From: Leeuwenhoekiella polynyae
GTDB lineage: Bacteria; Bacteroidota; Bacteroidia; Flavobacteriales; Flavobacteriaceae
DNA length: 64,000 nucleotides
Assembly: GCF_042683665.1 (NCBI RefSeq)
Contig: NZ_JBHUOO010000018.1
Direction: 5' to 3' (one strand)
Shown: piece after piece, positions 56,724 to 64,000 of the stretch
Layout: every line of letters begins with the position of its first letter
Position numbering within the stretch: the first letter of the stretch is position 1
The notes under the pieces: generated by a model
Databases searched by the model: none
Told to the model about the DNA's origin: nothing
The model's input: the letters and a program-made list of their open reading frames with translations, nothing else
Made by a program: the position numbers and the translations under genes

Positions 56724-57899
56724 TTGAATACACAAGATTTTAAGCGTGCTAAAGTATTAGCGGATCTTGATCTGGATTATCAAGAACTCAAAAGTGATTT
56801 TCAGGATTTAAGCATATTAGCTGCTAAAGTAGCCGGTACTGAGCTTTCTGAAGTAAATTTCATCGATAATTATACCCAATGGACGGTTGCCGGGTCGGCA
56901 GGCGAATTCAGTCAAAAACCCCGGGAAGCCTCTATTTGTAATATTACTATAACCGAAGATCATCAATTTGAATCACGGGTAGATCTGGATCTCAGATTTA
57001 AAGACTCCAGCTATGTTCAAAAAGAAGGCTATAAATACTATTATGGTATTCCCCTTAAACTTAATGATGAAATAGCCATAGGAACACTCTGTATTGGGGG
57101 AAAAACCATTGAAGACTTAAGTGAAAATCAGGTTGAGCAATTGCATTTGATCGCCAAACAAATCGAGAGCCAAATCCTTTTAAAACAAAAGCTACGCCTT
57201 GCACAAAAACAAGCTTTAGAAGAGCGGAAATTAAAAAGACGTTTAGCTCACGATGTTAGGAGTCCGTTAAGTGGTATTGCTCAACTCATTGAACTTACCG
57301 ATCACTCCAAAGAACATCATGAAGAACTTATAGACATCCTAAATCTCATTGCCTCCAGTACCACTAGCGTGTTACAGCTTGTTGAGGATATATTAAGTGT
57401 TGACACAAATAAGTCTCCTTCAAATTTCGAAAGTGACTCTTTTTTCACATTAGAAAGTCTTACCCAAAAGCTGATAGATCTTTACAGTCCGCAGGCGCAG
57501 GCTAAAGACATTGAATTGAATTATGAATTTCAGCCCAATGCCTTAAAATTTTCGAGAAACAACTTACTTCCGATGATCGGTAATTTGATTTCTAATTCCA
57601 TTAAGTTCACAGAAACCGGAGGTCAAATAGACTTAAAATTAGAAATTGAACATACGCAAAACACTAACAATTTAAATGTACTAGTCTCTGATACGGGTAT
57701 TGGTATGTCTGCACAACAAGTAGATGACATTATCCATAAACAAGTAACACAACGAACGGGTACATCTGGAGAAAAAGGCTACGGTATAGGTTTGGTATTT
57801 GTCAAGCAACTCTGCGAGGAATTAGCAGGTAATTTTACTGTTGAGTCTAAACCTGAGGAAGGGACCCGAGTTAAATTAAATATTCCTTTAAAACAGTAA
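56724..57899 (+). CDS. Soluble GAF-domain sensor histidine kinase
   Basis: This 391-residue cytoplasmic histidine kinase has no signal peptide or membrane helix. A GAF-like domain covers about 20-160 (LSILAAKVAGTELSEVNFIDNYTQWTVAGSAG, YYYGIPLKLNDEIAIGTLCIGG). The dimerisation helix carries H176 in LAHDVRSPLSG, and an HATPase domain follows (NLISNSIKFTE, DTGIGM, GEKGYGIGLVFVKQL). The start codon is TTG, as for the HTCS. No response regulator is adjacent. It lies after the PUL terminator, so a role in the PUL is not implied; redox or light sensing is typical of such GAF kinases, but the signal is unknown. Confidence 0.9.
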   Translation: MNTQDFKRAKVLADLDLDYQELKSDFQDLSILAAKVAGTELSEVNFIDNYTQWTVAGSAGEFSQKPREASICNITITEDHQFESRVDLDLRFKDSSYVQKEGYKYYYGIPLKLNDEIAIGTLCIGGKTIEDLSENQVEQLHLIAKQIESQILLKQKLRLAQKQALEERKLKRRLAHDVRSPLSGIAQLIELTDHSKEHHEELIDILNLIASSTTSVLQLVEDILSVDTNKSPSNFESDSFFTLESLTQKLIDLYSPQAQAKDIELNYEFQPNALKFSRNNLLPMIGNLISNSIKFTETGGQIDLKLEIEHTQNTNNLNVLVSDTGIGMSAQQVDDIIHKQVTQRTGTSGEKGYGIGLVFVKQLCEELAGNFTVESKPEEGTRVKLNIPLKQ

Positions 57900-58992
57900 A
57901 TTACTTCGGGACAAGCATTTCTGTCGACAAAGGCAGGCGCATGAAGCATTAAACGGAACCAGACCTTATTAGAACCAGACCCGTCTCAGCATGCAAGTCT
58001 CGATTATTCCGTAAACTGAATGTCATTTCGAGAGGTCACCCTGAGTTTGAAGAGGATTCAGTCAGGAATTCACACTTTAAATTCGCAATTAAAAGTTGCA
58101 GGTGGCAGTATATTAAATTCAATACCGGCACAGTATATAACCATCTTTCCTAATCGCCCTCATCCCCGCCCTGCTCCCTTGACTCCTTTCCTAAGGGCGG
58201 AGCCGGAGTTGGATTGAGAATCAGTTGAAAACACTACAATCCCTATACTTTAAGGGGTAAATGAATTTCCTGCTCTCGGTTCAGAATAACTGCAGGAAGC
58301 TCAACAAATAAACAACAGCGAGCTAAAAATTAAACTTAAAACTTCTAGTCATCCTCCTATACCCTTGTTTTGATACGGCAAAGCATGTCTTTGAGCGAGT
58401 TGATGCAGCTGGAAACCTAAAATTCACACTTCGAAGACCTTAGAGTACCGCATAAATAGAACGGAGAACGGAGCTGCTTACTTGTTAATTGTTTAAAATT
58501 CGTTTATGCCCTTCAATTCCATCCAGATTTGAACTCATAAAACTGCTGACTGAGACTGCAAACTGATTTCTGGTTTTGTATATCCATGTCGCACTTTACA
58601 CTTCCTTCCTCCCGCTTGAGAAAGCGCATTAAAAAAAGTTTTCGCAGCAAAATTCAAGCATTCAACTACTAAAATTTAAAATTTGTAAGTAAATAATTGC
58701 TACTATCGTAAGAAAAACAATACAACCTCTTAAATATCAGGTATACTTAATAAAAAAAACGATATAAAACATAATTTATTCTAAATAATATCATAATATT
58801 TGTTTAAATATAATACGTATAAGACCCTTTAAATAAGTAACCTATGCAAACAACACTACCTTTAAAATGTTTTTCTTTCGCATTTAAAAAATCCCAAAGT
58901 TAACTCCCCATTTATTGCTATTCTCCTATCCCTGCATATAAGCAGGGTATACTGCTATGGATGATTGACAGACTCACTAACATTTAAAATTC
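57900..58992. other. Long non-coding region with decayed intergenic repeats
   Basis: The gap of about 1.1 kb contains no supported gene. It begins with a second copy of the TAAATTACTTCGGG/GAAGCATTAAA repeat (57897-57953) and contains GTCATTTCGAG...GTCACCCTGAG (58021-58045), a common flavobacterial intergenic wording. A GC-richer piece (58155-58217) has AAGGGCGGAGCCGGAGTTGG. The final 300 bp are strongly AT-rich, as expected of the promoter region of the large secreted protein. Confidence 0.55.
58930..58947 (+). promoter_or_regulatory. Leader hairpin upstream of the giant secreted protein
   Basis: CCCTGC and GCAGGG form a 6-bp stem with a 6-nt loop, 45 bp before the start codon at 58993. There is no T-tract, so it is more likely a leader structure than a terminator. 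Confidence 0.4.
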
Positions 58993-61900
58993 ATGAAACA
59001 AAAACTACTTTTTTTAATGCTTGTTCTAATTGGCCTAGTTACCAATCAGAGATTAAAAGCACAAACGCTCACTGCCGGCGATATCGCCTTTGTAGGCTAT
59101 CATACCGACGTAGATGATGGGTTTACGTTTATAACCTTAAAAGACATACCGGCAGGTGAAGTTATTTATTTCACAGATAAAGGTTGGAACGCAACAGATG
59201 CTACGTGGTATGCAAATGACGAAGATCATATTGTATGGACTGCACCCGGCGGAGGCCTCTCTATAGGGACAGTAGTCTCAATTATAGAGACATCCCCTGA
59301 TACCTTTACCGTTTCTCAGGGAACAGCAGTTCTATCAGGGTCAGATACTGCCTTTAGTCTGCTTGGAGGAGACAGTATATTGGCTTATCAATCCTCATCT
59401 GGTGCCGAACCGGCAAATCCAACTTTTATTGCCGGAATATACGGAGATGATAACTATGTACACACTCTTGGGTGTGATGATGCCGGTGGTTGGCATGCTT
59501 GTGCTACTTGTACTCATATTAGTGGACCCTGTACTACAACAAGTACAAGTACTACGAGCATACCTGCTGGTTTAATAAATGGAGAAAATGCTCTGGCTTT
59601 ATTCCCTACCTCAGGAGAAAAGGATAATGCTAAGTATACAGGAACACTTACAGGAAGTGTTTCAACTGTAAGAGCAGCAATAAATGACCATACAAACTGG
59701 AATAGTAGTGATGACCCTATTAATATAGCTTCTACTGAATATTCTGGTATTAATATTACCCCAGATGCAACATCTTGCGCTCCTGCTGTGGGAATAACTG
59801 ATTTTACAGGCTTATACACTACATTCACATCATTGGCTACAGGAACCGGTACTGCTACTGCAACGGTAGAATGTTTTGATTTTACTTCTGAAACGGTCAA
59901 CCCCAGTCATTCTGCAAGAGTAGGTGGCACCTCAGTTAACGGAAATCAACTGCTCATTATACAAGGTACAGGGACTAATGCGAATCTTGCAAGAGCAATT
60001 ATAAAATCAAGTGATAATAGTGAGTTCTCGTTTAAGTCCATAAAAGTTCAGCCTTTTGGTTCTTTTACAGACTTCGATATAACGTATACGGGTTATAAAG
60101 ATGATGCTCTGGTTTCTGGTGCAAGCTTTACCCGTAACAACTTGGTTAGCGGAACGATGTATACTGATACGTTTGCTTCTATTCCGGGATTTTCAAATGT
60201 GGATGAGATTAGAATAGAGTTTACGGTCACGGGAACTACCTACCAAAATTTCCGGATTGATGATGTTGAAATTGGTTCGGCAGTTTCTGTTTCTGTTCCC
60301 GATGTATCCACTTCTGCAGTATCTTCAATAACCTCTTCAGGAGCCACTTTTAGTGGTGAAGTTAGCGCAGACGGAGGAGCAGCAGTTACCGATCGCGGCT
60401 TTGTGTATGCTACCACCGCCAATCCGACCACCTCAGATACGAAAGTACAAGATGGTTCGGGAACCGGAACTTTTTCAGAAGCAATCACAGGCCTATCGGC
60501 TTCCACTACGTATTATGTACGGGCTTATGCAATTAACAGTACAGGTACGAGCTATGGTAATGAGGTAAGCTTTAACACATTTTCCGCTTTTCAACTTCCT
60601 ACGCCAACCGTTTCGTTTGACTCCCCATCAGCATTTACCTCTAATTTTAGTACTGCTCAATCAGGCGGACTGGCTTCATATGCGCCTTCCGGAGGTATTA
60701 ACAATACCGGAACGTTTAATACGGGAGCGATTACCTCAGCTCAGATCTGGACGTTTCACCAACCCTTTTCCCCTACTCTTAATAATTGGAGGATTGGGGC
60801 CTTTATGGAAGGAATCTACATAACCGCAATAGGAGTAACTACTAAAAAGGATGCTCAACAAGATAGCGGGCGTCCTACGAATGATGCGATTACCGCGTAC
60901 AGGCCGCACATCGCTTTGGGAGGAGGTGATACCGACGGTGGAAGTATAGGCATATATAATACCGCAAATCTCACAACCTTGCAAACCGGAGTCAATTTTA
61001 ACTCCTCATGGAAATATTGGGATATGGAGGTGACCTACTTAGGATCGTCTCAATATAGCGTTACCGCAAGAATTTTTAGTGCAAATTCTAATGGTACCTT
61101 AGCTTCAACTACTCCTCTTGTAGAGCAGACCACGACAGTAACCAATGTAGAACTGGCAAGCGCTGCTGAGGCTTATATATTTATCGGACTGGCATCTGTG
61201 GATGTTACTTCAATTGATGATTTCTATACCTCAACGTATATACCACCCACCACTTCGTTACCCACTTTAAGTACCGCTTCAGTATCTGATGTCACCACCA
61301 CAGGAGCCACTTTTAGTGGTGAAGTTACCACTGATGGCGGCGCAGCAGTTACCGATCGCGGCTTTGTATATGCTACCACCGCCAATCCCACAACCTCAGA
61401 TACGAAAGTACAGGACGGTTCAGGAGCTGGAGCCTTTGCAGAACCCATCACAGGCCTATCGGCTTCCACTACGTATTATGTACGGGCTTATGCAATTAAC
61501 AGTACAGGTACGAGCTATGGTAATGAGGTGAGTTTTACTACAAATAGTCCTAACACGCCTCCTACAGCTACTTCCGTAACTTTTTCGGGCACCTTACAAG
61601 TAGGACAAACGCTTACCGGAAACTATACCTATAGCGACAGCGATAGTGATTCAGAATCAGGTTCTACCTATACATGGTACCGGGCTGATGATGCTTCGGG
61701 AAGCAACAAAACGGCTATTAGCGGGGGCACAAACCAAACCTATACCTTGGTCACTGCTGATGAGGGCAAATACATCAGTTTTGAAGTAACACCTAGTGAC
61801 GGTACCGATGCCGGTACGGCTTCGCAAAGTAGTCCACAAGGGCCGGTAAACCCTCAACAGTTAAGTTCCCAAACCGTTTTTGATTGGGAAACCGCAACTG

Positions 61901-64000
61901 ATAATGGTACTAGTATCACCCAAACAGTTAATGGCATAACTGCTACGGTTACTAATGCATCAACAAACATTGATCTAGTGTATGGTGAAGGTTTTGCTGG
62001 ATCTTCAGGTGTTGTCATTTATAATCCCAGTCCAAATCAAGATTCATCAATAACGGTGTCTTTTAGCCAAGCTGTAGACTTAAAGAGTATATTTGCGCTT
62101 GATGCTGATGCCTCTGTTGGATCTACATGGACTTTTACACCAAATGGAGGAAGTAATTCTCCTGTTTCAGAACCCATTCCTGCAAACTTAGGAAAAACAG
62201 TCGATTTAAATTGGACTAACATCAACTCTGTAACGATCACTAGTTCTCAAGGAAATGAATCTTTTGCACTGGATAATGTTACACTTGCATTACCTTGTAC
62301 CTCCCCAGATGTACCCACAGTAACTGCTACATCTACAACAGTATGTGATGGAAATGTTGCCACCTTAAATATTTCTGGAGATTTAAACGATGCAACAAAA
62401 TGGTTCATTTATTCAGGGTCTTGCGGCGGCACTTCTTTAGGTTCAACTAATGGATCTACGTTTACGGTGAGTCCTAATGCTCCTAGTACAACCTACTATA
62501 TAAGAGGAGAGGGTGGTTGTGTTACCCCGGGTACTTGTGGTTCAATAACGATTAATGTTTTGCCACAAGAAGATCCAAGTTTCTCGTATGCAGCAGCTGC
62601 ATATTGCGTTAATAGCTCCGATCCTACACCGACCATTTCAGGAGTCACTGGAGGAACGTTTTCGAGCTCTACTGGTTTATCAATTAATGCTTCTACCGGA
62701 GCTGTAGATCTTTCTGCCTCTACCCCAGGAACCTATACCGTCACGTATACCACACCAGGAACGTGTTCCGATTATTCCAATGTATCTTTGACCATCAACG
62801 CGCTGGACAATGCTTCGTTTAGCTATGCGGCTGCTGCATATTGCGTTAATAGCTCCGATCCTACACCAACCGTTTCAGGAGTTTCCGGAGGAACGTTTTC
62901 GAGCACTACTGGTTTATCAATTAATGCTTCGACCGGAGCTGTAGATCTTTCTGCATCTACTCCGGGTACCTATACCGTCACGTATACCACATCAGGAACG
63001 TGTTCCAATTCTTCCAATGTATCTTTGACCATCAACGCGCTGGACGATGCTTCGTTTAGCTATGCGGCTGCTGCATATTGCGCTGATGATTCAGATCCTA
63101 CACCGACAATTACTGGAGCTACAGGAGGAACGTTTTCAAGCACTACTGGTTTATCAATTAATACTTCGACCGGAGCTGTAGATCTTTCTGCGTCTACCCC
63201 AGGTACCTATACCGTGACCTATACCACATCAGGAACGTGTTCCAATTCCTCTAATGCAAGTATTAAGGTTGCTAACTTAAGTGTATCTGCGAAAGTGGAT
63301 GCCAACGTAAGCTGTAATGGCGGAGGGAACGGAAACATTACCATTGAACTTACCGGGGGAACATCCCCCTTTGAATATGTCATTAACGGTACTACGTACA
63401 GTGGTTTTCCTGATCCAACACTCGCCATTTCAGGACTACAGGCAGGCACTTACCCAATCAATGTAACCGATGCCAATGGATGTACCGCTACTACTTCGGT
63501 AACCATTACAGAACCCGTGGCACTAACAGCATCCGCCACAGTAGATGCCAATGTAAGCTGTAACGGAGGGAATGATGGAACTGCTACGGCAAGTGGAACA
63601 GGAGGAACTGCATCCTACACCTATTTATGGGATGCCAATGCGGGAAATCAGACCACGGCAACCGCAACAGGGCTTGCAGCAGGAACCTATACCGTAACCA
63701 TTACCGATGCTAACGGATGTACCGATACGGCTTCGGCGACTATTACAGAACCGGTAACACTAACAGCATCCGCCACAGTGGATGCCAATGTAAGCTGTAA
63801 CGCAGGGAATGATGGAACTGCTACAGCAAGTGGAACAGGAGGAACTGCATCCTACACCTATTTATGGGATGCCAATGCGGGAAATCAGACCACGGCAACC
63901 GCAACAGGGCTTGCAGCAGGAACCTACACCGTAACCATTACCGATGCTAACGGATGTACCGATACGGCTTCGGCGACTATTACAGAACCGGTAACACTCA
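58993..64000 (+). CDS. Giant repeat-rich secreted protein with SprB repeats (5' part)
   Basis: The frame is open from 58993 to the window end (1669 codons visible, no stop). A signal peptide (MKQKLLFLMLVLIGLVTNQRLKA, then Q) is followed by: an N-terminal domain beginning AGDIAFVGYHTDVDDGFTFITLKDIPAGEVIYFTDKGWN (about 27-260); a beta-sandwich part (to about 435); two near-identical Fn3-like repeats; a jelly-roll-like segment between them; an Ig-like domain (about 855-955); three 79-residue repeats; and SprB repeats (VDANVSCNGG, GTYTVTITDANGCTDTASATITEP) to the edge. SprB is the gliding-motility adhesin of Flavobacterium; such proteins use the type IX secretion system, whose C-terminal signal would lie beyond the window. 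It may be an adhesin for surfaces or glycans. Confidence 0.85.
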   Translation, partial: MKQKLLFLMLVLIGLVTNQRLKAQTLTAGDIAFVGYHTDVDDGFTFITLKDIPAGEVIYFTDKGWNATDATWYANDEDHIVWTAPGGGLSIGTVVSIIETSPDTFTVSQGTAVLSGSDTAFSLLGGDSILAYQSSSGAEPANPTFIAGIYGDDNYVHTLGCDDAGGWHACATCTHISGPCTTTSTSTTSIPAGLINGENALALFPTSGEKDNAKYTGTLTGSVSTVRAAINDHTNWNSSDDPINIASTEYSGINITPDATSCAPAVGITDFTGLYTTFTSLATGTGTATATVECFDFTSETVNPSHSARVGGTSVNGNQLLIIQGTGTNANLARAIIKSSDNSEFSFKSIKVQPFGSFTDFDITYTGYKDDALVSGASFTRNNLVSGTMYTDTFASIPGFSNVDEIRIEFTVTGTTYQNFRIDDVEIGSAVSVSVPDVSTSAVSSITSSGATFSGEVSADGGAAVTDRGFVYATTANPTTSDTKVQDGSGTGTFSEAITGLSASTTYYVRAYAINSTGTSYGNEVSFNTFSAFQLPTPTVSFDSPSAFTSNFSTAQSGGLASYAPSGGINNTGTFNTGAITSAQIWTFHQPFSPTLNNWRIGAFMEGIYITAIGVTTKKDAQQDSGRPTNDAITAYRPHIALGGGDTDGGSIGIYNTANLTTLQTGVNFNSSWKYWDMEVTYLGSSQYSVTARIFSANSNGTLASTTPLVEQTTTVTNVELASAAEAYIFIGLASVDVTSIDDFYTSTYIPPTTSLPTLSTASVSDVTTTGATFSGEVTTDGGAAVTDRGFVYATTANPTTSDTKVQDGSGAGAFAEPITGLSASTTYYVRAYAINSTGTSYGNEVSFTTNSPNTPPTATSVTFSGTLQVGQTLTGNYTYSDSDSDSESGSTYTWYRADDASGSNKTAISGGTNQTYTLVTADEGKYISFEVTPSDGTDAGTASQSSPQGPVNPQQLSSQTVFDWETATDNGTSITQTVNGITATVTNASTNIDLVYGEGFAGSSGVVIYNPSPNQDSSITVSFSQAVDLKSIFALDADASVGSTWTFTPNGGSNSPVSEPIPANLGKTVDLNWTNINSVTITSSQGNESFALDNVTLALPCTSPDVPTVTATSTTVCDGNVATLNISGDLNDATKWFIYSGSCGGTSLGSTNGSTFTVSPNAPSTTYYIRGEGGCVTPGTCGSITINVLPQEDPSFSYAAAAYCVNSSDPTPTISGVTGGTFSSSTGLSINASTGAVDLSASTPGTYTVTYTTPGTCSDYSNVSLTINALDNASFSYAAAAYCVNSSDPTPTVSGVSGGTFSSTTGLSINASTGAVDLSASTPGTYTVTYTTSGTCSNSSNVSLTINALDDASFSYAAAAYCADDSDPTPTITGATGGTFSSTTGLSINTSTGAVDLSASTPGTYTVTYTTSGTCSNSSNASIKVANLSVSAKVDANVSCNGGGNGNITIELTGGTSPFEYVINGTTYSGFPDPTLAISGLQAGTYPINVTDANGCTATTSVTITEPVALTASATVDANVSCNGGNDGTATASGTGGTASYTYLWDANAGNQTTATATGLAAGTYTVTITDANGCTDTASATITEPVTLTASATVDANVSCNAGNDGTATASGTGGTASYTYLWDANAGNQTTATATGLAAGTYTVTITDANGCTDTASATITEPVTL
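60338..60566 (+). repeat. Fn3-like repeat unit 1
   Basis: This 229-bp unit (SGATFSGEV...YYVRAYAINSTGTSYGNEV) recurs almost unchanged 963 bp further on, in the same frame. Confidence 0.85.
61301..61529 (+). repeat. Fn3-like repeat unit 2
   Basis: This is the second copy of the unit at 60338-60566, with only scattered base differences, indicating recent duplication or gene conversion within the coding sequence. Confidence 0.85.
62569..63270 (+). repeat. Three tandem 237-bp coding repeats
   Basis: Units begin at 62569, 62806 and 63043 (79 codons each) and encode FSYAAAAYC, DPTPTVSG, GGTFSSTTGLSIN, STGAVDLSASTPGTYTVTYTT. The third unit is interrupted near its end by the start of the SprB part. 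Each unit contains two cysteines. Confidence 0.88.
63277..64000 (+). repeat. SprB-type tandem repeats
   Basis: Units begin at 63277, 63523, 63760 and 63997. The last two complete intervals are exactly 237 bp and nearly identical at DNA level. Each encodes VDANVSCNGG...TYTVTITDANGCT...TITEPV. The array continues past the window. Confidence 0.9.

Noticed and set aside
58020..58217. Open frame of 65 codons in the 57.9-59.0 kb gap
   Set aside because: It falls on decayed intergenic repeats and its translation has no protein-like character.
62569..64000. Regular repeats that might be read as a CRISPR array
   Set aside because: Units are 237 bp, in frame and coding, without short repeats and unique spacers, and no cas genes are near.

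Overview
The window looks like a chromosomal segment of a marine Flavobacteriia (Bacteroidota). This is inferred from two SusC/SusD pairs, a hybrid two-component regulator, promoter -7 boxes of the TAnnTTTG type, no clear Shine-Dalgarno sequences, and a SprB-repeat adhesin start at the right edge. No rRNA, tRNA, CRISPR array or transposase was seen.

Layout. 1-2.2 kb: start of a sulfatase and a GH2 enzyme, both on the minus strand, each preceded by a CG-centred palindrome like a LacI operator. 2.4-6.4 kb: a hybrid two-component sensor/regulator. 6.4-12.2 kb (minus): tandem-domain CE12 esterase, GH2, and single-domain CE12 esterase. 12.3-21 kb: a GntR regulator divergent from an L-rhamnose catabolic operon (aldolase/dehydrogenase fusion, isomerase, kinase, FMN lactate dehydrogenase, NCS1-type permease). 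21.3-24.7 kb: a small non-PUL segment holding an Abi_2-type abortive-infection protein divergent from an unknown protein, an NTF2-like protein and an outer-membrane-like protein. 25.4-39.9 kb: a tightly coupled operon of GH28, GH115, PL11, GH2, a DUF4450-type protein and a six-hairpin-type protein. 40-46.1 kb (minus): GH43-like, esterase, GH105 and GH106. 46.3-56.5 kb: two susCD pairs, the first susC carrying a one-base frameshift. 56.7-57.9 kb: a soluble histidine kinase. 57.9-59 kb: non-coding, with decayed intergenic repeats. 59-64 kb: 5' part of a giant repeat-rich secreted protein running off the window.

How it works together (inference from families): this is a polysaccharide utilisation locus for a rhamnogalacturonan-type pectin. 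PL11 cuts the backbone, SusCD imports oligosaccharides, CE12 enzymes remove acetyl groups, GH105, GH106 and GH28 strip unsaturated uronate, rhamnose and galacturonate, and GH2, GH43 and GH115 remove side groups. Released L-rhamnose is isomerised, phosphorylated, split to DHAP and lactaldehyde, oxidised to lactate and then to pyruvate by the operon's own enzymes.

Most notable observations: five promoters (CE12/GH2 operon, rha operon, GH106/GH105 operon and both susCD pairs) share a 10-bp element, GYRCAGGAYR, placed exactly 20 bp upstream of a TAnnTTTR -7 box, which ties sugar catabolism and PUL genes into one apparent regulon. The two susC genes share a near-identical leader and first 116 codons, and the frameshift of the first lies in an A7 run exactly where they diverge.
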